The notes under the pieces were generated by a model. The model did no database searches. It was not told the DNA's origin and was given only the letters and a program-made list of their open reading frames with translations. Of a DNA stretch of 64,000 nt, positions 8,175 through 16,734 are shown piece after piece. The stretch comes from Leadbetterella byssophila DSM 17132 (lineage in GTDB: Bacteria > Bacteroidota > Bacteroidia > Cytophagales > Spirosomataceae). A program made the translations under genes and the position numbers. The first letter of the stretch is position 1. The number at the start of each line of letters is the position of its first letter. The stretch covers positions 2,046,001 to 2,110,000 of the forward strand of contig NC_014655.1 of assembly GCF_000166395.1 (NCBI RefSeq), in the 5' to 3' direction.

Positions 8175-9191
8175 ATGAGAAAGCTTCTTTTACCGTTAGT
8201 TTCCTTTATTATTATAAGCTGTGATAATTCAACCTCTAATCCGGAACCGGAAATCTCATTATCTCAGCTCCTTATAGACCATCAAAAAATGGATCTAGAG
8301 GCGGACACCCTACGGCCTGAATTAGGATTAAACACCTTAGCAAATGCCGTTTCATTTGACTTTGCCATAAGTGAGGATGGGGAACTTAAAGCGAATGGAA
8401 CCTCAATAAAACCCGGAGACCAAATTGACATTCGAGGCATTACCCATATTGAAGTATTTCATAAAGATAAATTGGTCAAGAAATACCCTATCAAGCCAAG
8501 TTCTGTTTGGAAGAACTACGGCTTGGGAACCTACCAGACCCAGATGAAATCATTAAATAAAACCTATTCCTACTACCTAGATCAAGGAGGCTCTGGTCTT
8601 TATCAATACATCAACTGTGGACCGGCGGTCTCCACCATGTCACTCCTGTGGAAGGATTCTACTTATACAAATACCATCGAATATGCCCGAAATACCATCA
8701 GACCTTTAGGCGGATGGTGGTACACTTATGACATTTCTATGTTTTTGGAAGAAAGAGGATTACAAACACGATATCTAAGCCTTCAAGATCCATCTCAATA
8801 TGAAAACACCATGATTTCCATGCTAGATCAGGGGATTCCTTTTATCCTTTGTTTAGATATGTATTATACCGAACAAAACACTAGCCCTGTAGAACGCACA
8901 CATCGATTTTATAACGCCTCATCTCCAGATTGGGGGCATTTTATCTTAGTAAAGGGCTATAAGATAATAGATGACCAACTATGGCTTGAATGTCATGATC
9001 CTTACACATTTGGGAGAACTTATCCGGACAGCCATCTCATGGGTGAGAACCGCTATTACTCTTCAAAGGAACTAAAAAAAGCCACCGATATTTGGTGGCC
9101 GTATCTCATAGCTCTTTATAAAAATACACCTTCTGCAAGATTTGACTTTGTCACCCCTCCCCCTCAGAAAGGCAGAGGCTTCTTCAAGTAA
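8175..9191 (+). CDS. C39-like papain-fold lipoprotein
   Basis: A 338-residue predicted lipoprotein. Residues 1-16 form a short signal peptide ending in the lipobox FIIISC, so Cys17 is the lipidation site. After a short, apparently beta-rich N-terminal domain the sequence has a C39-like cysteine-peptidase layout: a Gln some residues before YINCGPAVSTM (candidate catalytic Cys in the NCGPA motif), then WGHFILVKGYKI (candidate catalytic His) and LECHDPY (candidate Asp). This is the pattern of papain-like C39_2 domains, which in stand-alone proteins may act as peptidases or be inactive. The ATG at 8175 is preferred to the TTG two codons earlier. It ends 28 bp inside the 3' end of the convergent DUF3298 gene. 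Confidence 0.75.
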   Translation: MRKLLLPLVSFIIISCDNSTSNPEPEISLSQLLIDHQKMDLEADTLRPELGLNTLANAVSFDFAISEDGELKANGTSIKPGDQIDIRGITHIEVFHKDKLVKKYPIKPSSVWKNYGLGTYQTQMKSLNKTYSYYLDQGGSGLYQYINCGPAVSTMSLLWKDSTYTNTIEYARNTIRPLGGWWYTYDISMFLEERGLQTRYLSLQDPSQYENTMISMLDQGIPFILCLDMYYTEQNTSPVERTHRFYNASSPDWGHFILVKGYKIIDDQLWLECHDPYTFGRTYPDSHLMGENRYYSSKELKKATDIWWPYLIALYKNTPSARFDFVTPPPQKGRGFFK

Positions 9192-9931
9192 GGTGTTAAT
9201 TCGTCCCAGCTCAAATGTACCTTTGTAATGCCGGCAGCCCCGGGAGCAAGAGTGTATTTGTCGAAATAGAAAGTAATCCCATCTTTTCTTATGACGAAAT
9301 TTTGAAAATTAGATCCAAAGAAATATCCATCACAATTGCATTTATCATGATCTAAAGTAATCCCATCCCCTTTTAAATAAGCGAGTCCTAAACCCGGCTC
9401 CACAAAATCTTTAAAGAATAGCGTGGTATCTGACAAAGCCTTATCCGCTAGCAAACGTGAAAGTTTTATATCTTTATAATCGTTAAAATCCAGTATATCT
9501 TGGATATCTACCAGCTTTTTGTCTTTATTGAATGTAAAGGTTTTTGTAATCACATTCCCATTAGCACCTCCTGTATATTCATAAATAGTAAACAGATAGG
9601 AAATGGTTTCTAAGGAATCTTCAAGGAAGGATTCAAATTCCTGGTGGTAGGCATACTTCACATAAGCACGATCAGCAAACATCTCGCTCACCTTCTTCTC
9701 CTCATTATACAGCTCTCCTCCTACCTTCCATTCTTCTTTTTTCTTATCAAAAGCCTCATGACTGAAGGTTTTCATTACCCCATCCACGTCTCGGTAATCA
9801 TCCGGATATTCAATATGCAGGGTGTAAAATTCAGTGGAATCTGACAATACCACCTTTTTTTCTGTTGCAGAAATGCTTGTGGAACAGCGTATTAATGTAA
9901 AAAGTGTGAGTGCGATAAATAATCTAAACAT
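9164..9931 (-). CDS. DUF3298 domain lipoprotein (RsiV/PdaC-like)
   Basis: A 255-residue exported protein with a signal peptide ending at LIRCSTS (Cys16 as the lipobox residue, with an unusual Arg before it). The mature part has the DUF4163/DUF3298 organisation: an N-terminal alpha-beta domain (about 30-110), then YLFTIYEYTGGANGNVITKTFTFN and the C-terminal DUF3298 region FVIRKDGITFYFDKYTLAPGAAG. These domains occur in envelope proteins such as the anti-sigma factor RsiV and the deacetylase PdaC, where DUF3298 binds or recognises ligands. No catalytic domain is present here. The 3' end overlaps the C39-like gene by 28 bp (convergent). Confidence 0.82.
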   Translation of the reverse strand: MFRLFIALTLFTLIRCSTSISATEKKVVLSDSTEFYTLHIEYPDDYRDVDGVMKTFSHEAFDKKKEEWKVGGELYNEEKKVSEMFADRAYVKYAYHQEFESFLEDSLETISYLFTIYEYTGGANGNVITKTFTFNKDKKLVDIQDILDFNDYKDIKLSRLLADKALSDTTLFFKDFVEPGLGLAYLKGDGITLDHDKCNCDGYFFGSNFQNFVIRKDGITFYFDKYTLAPGAAGITKVHLSWDELTPYLKKPLPF

Positions 9932-9980
9932 TATTATAGTTTATTTCATTTAAAACGCCCTCACACCCTCTTAAATTGCC

Positions 9981-10802
9981 TCACCAGTTCTTTACAAACT
10001 CATTTATTTTGTCCAAAAGGAATTTAGATCCGGGACCTATTTTTCCGTTGCTGATAACGGTATCATCAATCTTTGTGATAGGTAAAACACGTTTGGTAGT
10101 ACTAGTAGTAAATACCTCCGGCGCCTCTAAGGTTTCTTGTAATGTCACCGGACGAATTTCTATCTCAAAATCGGATTTGGCCAACTCCAAGACCGTTCTA
10201 CGAGTGATTCCTTCTAGTATATGCTGATCAGGTGTAATCAACTTTTGTCCGGAAACCAGAAAAACATTAGATCTACTAAGTTCACTGATGTACCCATCTT
10301 TGTGGTAAAGTACATCCGTAACACCTTTGGCCGGAAAATCTTGTCTAAGAATAAGAAGATGCTTATAATCAATACTTTTCAACATCGGCAAGTCCCGCAC
10401 AAAATCATAAGTCATCACATGGATACCATTCTCATGTTCACCAGGAGTGTCATGATGCAAATCTTCTGAAATGATCAGCAGATTAGGCTTCTTCATGGTG
10501 ATGGAATCATCTGTAAATCCACCCGTTAGAAGGAAGCGGAATGAACAATCTTGCCCCCCTTGAGCAGCAAATAGATCCATAACCACTTTGTATGTTTCCT
10601 CTTGATTCAGAGGCAAAGGAATCCTAAGAATCTTTGCAGATCTTTCAAATCTTTCCCAATACCAATCCCACTGGAAAGGTTTTCCGTTGTAGGTTCTGAA
10701 GTAGTCAAACAAACCATATCCCCTCAGAATGCCCAAATCATTGAAATGGAAGTTAACGTCTTTAACCGGCGTAACGGTTCCATTTAGCCAGCAGTGATGC
10801 AT
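9981..10802 (-). CDS. Class IV aminotransferase (PLP-dependent)
   Basis: A 273-residue fold-type IV PLP enzyme, the group that includes branched-chain aminotransferase, D-amino-acid aminotransferase and 4-amino-4-deoxychorismate lyase. The N-terminus MHHCWLNGTVTPVKD, the DLGILRGYGLFDYFRTYNGKPF segment, the lysine in SIDYKHLLILRQ (expected to bind PLP) and the glutamate in YISELSRSNVFLV are family marks, as is TSTTKRVLPITKID near the C-terminus. The exact substrate cannot be called. The gene starts 3 bp after the ettA stop codon, so the two are co-transcribed from upstream of ettA. Confidence 0.88.
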   Translation of the reverse strand: MHHCWLNGTVTPVKDVNFHFNDLGILRGYGLFDYFRTYNGKPFQWDWYWERFERSAKILRIPLPLNQEETYKVVMDLFAAQGGQDCSFRFLLTGGFTDDSITMKKPNLLIISEDLHHDTPGEHENGIHVMTYDFVRDLPMLKSIDYKHLLILRQDFPAKGVTDVLYHKDGYISELSRSNVFLVSGQKLITPDQHILEGITRRTVLELAKSDFEIEIRPVTLQETLEAPEVFTTSTTKRVLPITKIDDTVISNGKIGPGSKFLLDKINEFVKNW

Positions 10803-10805
10803 GCT

Positions 10806-12467
10806 TTATTGTAGTTTTCTGTATTTAATTCTTTTTGGAGCCACGTCACCTTGTCTCTTTTTACGATTCTCCTCATACTCTGTGAAGTTACCTTCAAACC
10901 AAACTACTTCAGAGTCTCCTTCAAAAGCTAGGATATGCGTAGCAATTCGGTCTAAGAACCAGCGGTCGTGAGAAATCACTACTGCACATCCCGCAAAGTT
11001 TTCCAAACCTTCTTCTAGGGCACGTAAGGTATTTACGTCCAAATCGTTAGTTGGCTCATCTAATAGTAATAAATTGCCCCCCTCCTTCAGCATCAATGCC
11101 AAATGAACACGGTTTCTTTCTCCACCTGAGAGTATACCTATTTTCTTCTCTTGATCAGAACCAGCAAAGTTGAACTTGCTCACATATGCTCTGGCATTCA
11201 TCTGCTTGGTTCCTAAGGTAATCCATTCATTACCACCTGAAATCATTTCATAAACCGTCTTATTGGGATCCAAAGCATTATGCTCCTGATCCACATAAGA
11301 AAGCTGTACCGTCTCCCCTACTTCAAAAGTACCTTCCAGAGGTTGTAATTGGCCGGTAATCAACTTAAACAAAGTAGTTTTACCCGCACCGTTCGGCCCT
11401 ATAATCCCCACAATACCCGCAGGAGGTAAGCTAAAGTTAAGATTTTCATAGAGTAATCTGTCTCCAAAGCCCATCTTAATATCCTTGGCTTCAATCACCT
11501 TATTACCCAATCGAGGTCCTGGCGGGATATACAACTCTAACTTTTCTTCTCTTTCCTTCGCATCCTGATTCAATAGATTATCATATGCATTCAAACGTGC
11601 CTTGGATTTAGCCGTACGGCCCTTTGGAGACATTCTCACCCATTCCAATTCTCTCTCTAAAGTCTTCTGACGCTTGGATTGAGTCTTCTCTTCTTGCGCT
11701 AGGCGGTTCTGCTTTTGCTCTAACCAGGAAGAGTAATTTCCTTTCCATGGAATACCTTCTCCTCTGTCAAGTTCCAGTATCCAACCTGCCACATTATCAA
11801 GAAAATATCTATCGTGAGTTACAGCAATAACTGTACCCTTATACTGGTTCAAATGTTGTTCTAACCAAAGCACGGATTCCGCATCCAAATGGTTAGTAGG
11901 CTCATCCAAAAGGAGCACATCAGGCTGCTGTAGAAGTAATCTGCAAAGCGCTACTCTACGCTTCTCTCCTCCGGACAAAGTAGAGATCTTCGCATCACTT
12001 GGAGGACAACGTAAAGCATCCATAGCCCGCTCCAATCTGGAGTCTAATTCCCAAGCATCACAAGCGTCAAGCTTCTCTTGAACATCTCCTTGTCGCTCCA
12101 TCAATTTATCAAAATCTGCATCCGGCTCAGCGAAGGCTTCATTGATCTCATCAAACTCTTTTAACAGGGCTACAATCTCCGCTACACCTTCTTCAACTAC
12201 CTCTTTTACAGTCTTCTCAGGATCCAGTTGCGGCTCTTGTTCTAGTAAGCCCACAGTATAACCAGGTGAGAAAACTACCTCACCGGTAATGTTCTTATCA
12301 ATGCCTGCAATAACACGTAATAGAGTGGACTTTCCGGAGCCGTTGAGACCTAAAACACCAATTTTCGCACCGTAAAAAAAGGAAAGATAAATATTCTTTA
12401 GTACTTGACGATTAGGAGGTATCACCTTACTCACCCCCGCCATCGAAAAGATAATCTGTTCACTCAT
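10806..12467 (-). CDS. ettA: ABC-F protein EttA, energy-dependent translational throttle
   Basis: EttA is a soluble ABC-F ATPase that binds the ribosomal E site and gates the first elongation steps according to energy state. The 553-residue length fits. It begins [20 protein letters not shown] and has two ABC modules: Walker [10 protein letters not shown], signature LSGGEKRR and Walker [13 protein letters not shown] in the first; [17 protein letters not shown] and [12 protein letters not shown] in the second. Between them lies the arm and linker region rich in basic residues ([20 protein letters not shown]). The ATG at 12467 gives the canonical N-terminus; the frame is open further upstream to 12560 but without family homology. 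An aminotransferase gene follows after 3 bp. Divergent from the DUF349 gene. Confidence 0.97.
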   Translation of the reverse strand: MSEQIIFSMAGVSKVIPPNRQVLKNIYLSFFYGAKIGVLGLNGSGKSTLLRVIAGIDKNITGEVVFSPGYTVGLLEQEPQLDPEKTVKEVVEEGVAEIVALLKEFDEINEAFAEPDADFDKLMERQGDVQEKLDACDAWELDSRLERAMDALRCPPSDAKISTLSGGEKRRVALCRLLLQQPDVLLLDEPTNHLDAESVLWLEQHLNQYKGTVIAVTHDRYFLDNVAGWILELDRGEGIPWKGNYSSWLEQKQNRLAQEEKTQSKRQKTLERELEWVRMSPKGRTAKSKARLNAYDNLLNQDAKEREEKLELYIPPGPRLGNKVIEAKDIKMGFGDRLLYENLNFSLPPAGIVGIIGPNGAGKTTLFKLITGQLQPLEGTFEVGETVQLSYVDQEHNALDPNKTVYEMISGGNEWITLGTKQMNARAYVSKFNFAGSDQEKKIGILSGGERNRVHLALMLKEGGNLLLLDEPTNDLDVNTLRALEEGLENFAGCAVVISHDRWFLDRIATHILAFEGDSEVVWFEGNFTEYEENRKKRQGDVAPKRIKYRKLQ

Positions 12468-12599
12468 AAAAATGTAACAAAAATGTAATTTAATACACAA
12501 ATATCGCGTTCTTACTTTGTAATGTGCAAAAAATCTACTTTTTTTACACCTCAAAACCAAAAAAACAATATAATTTTAACCTAGCCACTCCCTAGTTAT

Positions 12600-13871
12600 A
12601 TGAAAGGCGTCACGTTAGAAAATGAATACGCTTACGTCCTTGACGGTAAGGTATTTTTGAAAGGGTACTTAGATATGCCCGACAGGCAAATCGGAGAAGT
12701 AAAGAACACACCTGAAGAAGCTTTTTTGTACTTTGAAAAAAGGTATGAGATTGCTGTAGCAAAAGTTAACCAACTAGAAGAAGAGATAGCCACAGCTCAA
12801 AACAAAGGCTCTTATCTCACTAAACTTCTTCAACTACGCAAACGTTTACTGAACTTCGACGGTATTGGTAATTTCTTACCTCTACTGGACAAGCTGGATG
12901 TTCTTGAAAAAGAACTTGTAAGTTTGATTTCACAAAATCAAATGTCTAACCTTGAGATCAAGAGACAACTGATTGATGAAGCCAAACAATACGAATTCAG
13001 CCAGGATTGGAAAGATGCTGCAGATGCCCTGCAGGAAATCAGAACAAAATGGATACGTACAGGTCCGGTTGAAAAGAACTTGAACGCCGCTATAGAAGAG
13101 GAATTCAAGACCATCTTAGACAACTTCTATCAAGCCAGAAAAGCACATTTTGAAGAGCAAAATCGTGTCATAGAAGAGAGAATCAAGAAATACACGGATC
13201 TTATTTTCAAAGCAGAAGAATTACTTGGACGCACCGACTGGGATGAGGCCTTCCTGGATTTGAAAAACTATCAAACCGAATGGAAGATCATTGGAGAAAT
13301 CCCTCCAAAGATCCTAAAAGCCCTGTTCAAAAACTTCAAAAGACCTACTTCTCAATTCTACGAAAGATATTGTAGAGCCAAAGGTATCCAGCCTAAGAGA
13401 AAGGTGGATCCAAGAGTGGAAGCTCAAATGAATATGGTGAAAGAAGTAGAAAAGCTATCTGAATCTGATGATATGGTAGCAGCTACTACTCGTGCGAAAT
13501 TCCTATTGAACGAATGGAAAACCATACGCATCCCACCTCATTTGGCAGACAGAAACATCGCTGAACGTTTCCGCGCTGCTTGTGACAAGATCTTTGAATT
13601 GAGTTATCTTCATAAAGTGATCGCTAGGAAATATCCTACCTTCAACTTCCTGAGTGAAAAACAAAAAGATCTAACCAAATACAGAGAAATGGAAAGTATA
13701 GTGCGTAGAGCCCGTACTGACCTGGATGAACTGGTGAGATCTTACGAAACTCAGAGAGTGGACGAAGAGATGGAGAAGATGATGCAAAGCAATCTCAAAA
13801 CACAGAAACGAAAGCTGCTGATGAAAGAAGTAATTCTAGAAGAATTACGCCAGAAAGCAGCAAGTCTATAA
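12600..13871 (+). CDS. DUF349 domain-containing protein
   Basis: A 423-residue, mostly helical cytoplasmic protein made of repeated DUF349 modules of about 75 residues, each with a W-[KR]-x-I/A pattern: FSQDWKDAADALQEIRTKWIRTG, RTDWDEAFLDLKNYQTEWKIIG and ATTRAKFLLNEWKTIRIP, each followed by a region like FKRPTSQFYERYCRAK. The C-terminus is a charged coiled coil. The first 100 residues lack the repeat. No biochemical function is established for the family. It is divergent from ettA and is followed by a strong terminator. Confidence 0.9.
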   Translation: MKGVTLENEYAYVLDGKVFLKGYLDMPDRQIGEVKNTPEEAFLYFEKRYEIAVAKVNQLEEEIATAQNKGSYLTKLLQLRKRLLNFDGIGNFLPLLDKLDVLEKELVSLISQNQMSNLEIKRQLIDEAKQYEFSQDWKDAADALQEIRTKWIRTGPVEKNLNAAIEEEFKTILDNFYQARKAHFEEQNRVIEERIKKYTDLIFKAEELLGRTDWDEAFLDLKNYQTEWKIIGEIPPKILKALFKNFKRPTSQFYERYCRAKGIQPKRKVDPRVEAQMNMVKEVEKLSESDDMVAATTRAKFLLNEWKTIRIPPHLADRNIAERFRAACDKIFELSYLHKVIARKYPTFNFLSEKQKDLTKYREMESIVRRARTDLDELVRSYETQRVDEEMEKMMQSNLKTQKRKLLMKEVILEELRQKAASL

Positions 13872-13875
13872 CCTT

Positions 13876-13908
13876 CGAAAGTGACCTAGTGTCACTTTCG
13901 GCTTTTTT
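13876..13908 (+). terminator. Rho-independent terminator after the DUF349 gene
   Basis: A 10-bp perfect stem (CGAAAGTGAC / GTCACTTTCG) with a 5-nt loop is followed by GC and six T residues, starting 5 bp after the stop codon. Confidence 0.92.
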
Positions 13909-13915
13909 GACTTAT

Positions 13916-13923
13916 TATCTTTG
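13916..13923 (+). promoter_or_regulatory. -7 promoter element before the WbqC gene
   Basis: TATCTTTG is a perfect TAnnTTTG match. It sits right after the DUF349 terminator and overlaps the TTG at 13921 that is the only non-ATG start extending the WbqC reading frame. Confidence 0.6.
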
Positions 13924-14649
13924 GAACTTACAACTAAGAAGGTTGCTATCATGCAACCCTACTTTCTACCGTACATTGGCTACTTCCAACTCATTGCAGC
14001 CGTTGACGAGTTTATTGTGTATGACAATATACAATTTAGCAAGAAAGGTTGGTTTCATAGAAATCGCATGCTTCAAAACGGCTCAGACGAGTACTTTAGC
14101 CTTAGCTTAAAAAAAGACTCGGATTACCTTGACGTTAGAGACCGAAGCCTAAGCGATACCTGGCCTCAAGATCGAGAGAAAATCCTGAGAAAGATGAAGG
14201 AAAACTATAGAAAGGCCCCTTTCTTTGCAGAGGTATTCCCCATCATGGAGGAGATATTCAGATATCCGGAAAACAACCTGTTCCGTTATATCTTCCACTC
14301 CATTCAGGAAGTCTGTAAATATCTTCAGATCAAAACCCCTTTGGTCATTTCTTCTACTTTAGATATAGACCATAGCTTAAAAGCACAAGAAAAGGTAATC
14401 GCTTTAGTAAAGGCAACGGGAGGAACTTATTATCTGAACCCCATTGGAGGCTTAGAATTGTACGAAACCACCGCTTTTAACTCGGAAGGAATAGAACTCC
14501 ATTTCCATAAAGCGAAACCCATAGAATATGAACAAGGGGGAAAACCATTCGTTCCCTGGCTTTCCATATTAGATCTGATGATGTACAATCCCCAGGAACA
14601 GATTATATCCTGGCTAAACAACTTTGAGCTGATTAAAAAAGATGAATAA
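13921..14649 (+). CDS. WbqC family protein
   Basis: A protein of up to 242 residues with the WbqC signature at its N-terminus (VAIMQPYFLPYIGYFQLI), then EFIVYDNIQFSKKGWFHRNRM and, near the C-terminus, YLNPIGGLELY and a conserved WLSILDLMMYNP. WbqC proteins are found in O-antigen and other polysaccharide gene clusters; their reaction is not settled. The start is uncertain. Family members normally have two to five residues before the KVAIMQPYF strand, which would need the TTG at 13921, but that TTG lies inside a perfect promoter element; the ATG at 13951 would remove the first strand. The stop overlaps the start of the ATP-grasp/HAD gene by 8 bp, so the two proteins are translationally coupled and probably work together. 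Confidence 0.85.
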   Translation: MELTTKKVAIMQPYFLPYIGYFQLIAAVDEFIVYDNIQFSKKGWFHRNRMLQNGSDEYFSLSLKKDSDYLDVRDRSLSDTWPQDREKILRKMKENYRKAPFFAEVFPIMEEIFRYPENNLFRYIFHSIQEVCKYLQIKTPLVISSTLDIDHSLKAQEKVIALVKATGGTYYLNPIGGLELYETTAFNSEGIELHFHKAKPIEYEQGGKPFVPWLSILDLMMYNPQEQIISWLNNFELIKKDE

Positions 14650-15931
14650 AAAGACAAATATACTCGTATTTCCCTGCGGCGCCGAAAGTGCCCTGGAGAT
14701 ACATTTGGCCTTAAAGGACGTAATGAATATCCGACTCGTGGGGGCATCCGGAAGAGTAGACCACGGAAGGATGATCTATAAAAACTATTACGGCAACTTT
14801 CCCAATATCAAAGATGAAAACTTCCTTTCGGCTTTAAATCAGCTGATTGAGAAAGAAGAAATAGATCTGATCCTGCCCACTCATGATTCCGTTTTAGTAC
14901 ATTTAGCTAAAAACCAAGATCAAATCAAAACGAAGGTGGCCGTTCCCGGACTCTGGCAAGCAGAAGTGTGCCGCAGTAAAAAGAAACTATACAAATTATT
15001 CTCTTCTTATTCCTTCAATCCTAAGGTATATGAAAAGATTCAAGACGTAACCACCTTCCCTATTTATGCCAAACTGGATGAAGGACAAGGGAGCAAAGGC
15101 GCATTTATTGTAGATGATCAGAAAACACTTGAATCCATAGAAGATCCTGAGAACTATGTATTAATGGAGCTTCTTCCAGGTGAAGAGTTTACCATAGATT
15201 GCTTTACCAATAGACACGGTGAAGTTCTATTTATGGGTCCAAGAAAAAGACAAAGAGTATTTGACGGAATAGCCGTTCAAGCTACGTCAGTTCCACTCAC
15301 TCCTGAGATCAAAGAAATCGGAGAAATCGTATCCAAAGAATTGAAAATAAGAGGATCCTGGTATTTCCAATTAAAAAGAGATGTCAATGGTGAGCTTAAA
15401 TTCCTTGAAGCTTCAGTGAAGATTGCCGGAAGTGGTAATCTCTACAGAGGACTTGGAGTGAACTTTCCCCTCCTAATGATTTACGATTACCTGGGTTTTG
15501 ATGTGAAAGTCATTCCAAACGATTACAAGATCGAAGTAGACAGAGCCCTATTTTCAAGATATACCGTAGATCTAGAATACGACACCTTATATGTGGACTT
15601 CGATGATACGATAACAAAAGATGGCAAGGTCAATCCTAACGTCATCATGTTCCTTTATCATCAGAAGAACAAAGGCAGAACACTCAAACTGATCACAAAG
15701 CATAGATATGATCTTGACCAGACCTTAGAAGATCTGTCCATCTCAAAGAACCTTTTCGACCAAGTCATTCATATAGATATGGAAGATGAGAAATACAAAT
15801 ACATCACAGAGAGGGAAAAAGTGATCTTTATAGACAATGCTTTTGAAGAAAGAAGAAAAGTCAAAGAAGAACTTGGAATACCGGTCTTTGACGTGGATGC
15901 TTTAGGCACACTAATAGATTGGAAAGAATAA
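14642..15931 (+). CDS. ATP-grasp domain protein fused to a HAD-like domain
   Basis: A 429-residue two-domain protein. Residues 1-110 form a pre-ATP-grasp Rossmann-like domain. Residues 110-300 are the ATP-grasp domain, with YAKLDEGQGSKGAFIV as glycine-rich ATP-binding loop and VLMELLPGEEFTIDCF. The expected Glu-x-Asn metal site near the end of the fold reads FLEASVKIAGSG, so the usual Asn is not evident. Residues 315-429 are HAD-like, with motif I YVDFDDTITKDG, a LITKH segment at motif II and VIFIDNAFEERR at motif IV. ATP-grasp enzymes ligate a carboxylate to an amine or thiol. The 8-bp overlap with the WbqC gene and the following terminator define a two-gene operon. The substrate is unknown; a sugar or nucleotide-sugar decoration role is inferred only from WbqC context. 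Confidence 0.85.
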   Translation: MNKKTNILVFPCGAESALEIHLALKDVMNIRLVGASGRVDHGRMIYKNYYGNFPNIKDENFLSALNQLIEKEEIDLILPTHDSVLVHLAKNQDQIKTKVAVPGLWQAEVCRSKKKLYKLFSSYSFNPKVYEKIQDVTTFPIYAKLDEGQGSKGAFIVDDQKTLESIEDPENYVLMELLPGEEFTIDCFTNRHGEVLFMGPRKRQRVFDGIAVQATSVPLTPEIKEIGEIVSKELKIRGSWYFQLKRDVNGELKFLEASVKIAGSGNLYRGLGVNFPLLMIYDYLGFDVKVIPNDYKIEVDRALFSRYTVDLEYDTLYVDFDDTITKDGKVNPNVIMFLYHQKNKGRTLKLITKHRYDLDQTLEDLSISKNLFDQVIHIDMEDEKYKYITEREKVIFIDNAFEERRKVKEELGIPVFDVDALGTLIDWKE

Positions 15932-15961
15932 AGGCCTGTTTTACCACAGGCCTCTTTTTTT
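15932..15961 (+). terminator. Rho-independent terminator after the ATP-grasp/HAD gene
   Basis: A 7-bp stem (AGGCCTG / CAGGCCT), an 8-nt loop and a run of seven T residues, starting directly at the stop codon. The T run enters the 3' end of the convergent YceI gene. Confidence 0.85.
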
Positions 15962-16517
15962 ATTTGGAGAATTCTCCTGAAACTTTGATCTCAACTTCAT
16001 CATCAACAGCAGCACCGGACTTACCTACTCCGAACTCTACTCTGTTAACAGTTCCTGTAGCCTTGATACCTACAATCTTCTTACCTTGGCGTCCCTCAAT
16101 AGGTCCTCTGAAAGTAGCATTTAAGGTAATTGGCTTAGTAACCCCTCTCATGGTCAAATTTCCTACAATCTGATAGTTATTTCCGCTTACTTTCTTAACA
16201 GATGTGCTCTTGAAAGATAAGGTAGGGAATTTCTCCGCTCCGAAATAATCATCACTTCTCAAGTGACCGTCACGTCTTTCATTTCCTGTATTAATTGAGC
16301 TTGCTTCTGCCGTAAATTCAAATACTGCATCGCTGAAATCTTCTTTAGAGGAAGTCATCTTTGCGTCAAACTTACCAAAGTTTCCATCTACTTCAGAAAT
16401 CTTCAAGTGAACAATGGTAAAACTTACATTAGCATGAGCTTTGTCTAAAACCCAGTCTTGCGCAAAAGTGAAGGTGGATACTAATGCAGCAGCAACAGAT
16501 AGAATAAATTTTTTCAT
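15960..16517 (-). CDS. YceI family exported protein
   Basis: A 185-residue protein with a Sec signal peptide (MKKFILSVAAALVSTFTFAQ), predicted cleavage before Gln20. The mature part is the YceI lipocalin-like barrel: WVLDKAHANVSFTIVHLKISEVDGNFGKF, the AEASSINTGNERRDGHLRSDDYF segment, and the NLTMRGVTKPI block, all typical. YceI proteins bind isoprenoid-type lipids in the periplasm; the ligand of this one is unknown. It is convergent with the WbqC/ATP-grasp operon. A candidate TAAATTTG element lies on the minus strand at 16592-16585. Confidence 0.95.
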   Translation of the reverse strand: MKKFILSVAAALVSTFTFAQDWVLDKAHANVSFTIVHLKISEVDGNFGKFDAKMTSSKEDFSDAVFEFTAEASSINTGNERRDGHLRSDDYFGAEKFPTLSFKSTSVKKVSGNNYQIVGNLTMRGVTKPITLNATFRGPIEGRQGKKIVGIKATGTVNRVEFGVGKSGAAVDDEVEIKVSGEFSK

Positions 16518-16734
16518 GTTGATCGTTTAAAATGTTAATTCATGTATATACACGATGCTAATTTAAAAATATTCTAATTAATGTCAAATTTATTTTCAAG
16601 GTAAACAAAAAACTAATCTCCGAATCTTCCATATATACTTGAATTTTCACCGAGAACGTTTGCATTAAAATATACTATTGCACCTAAGAATATTTATAAT
16701 AAATTGTATTTATTTACCTAAAATCTTGGGTAAC

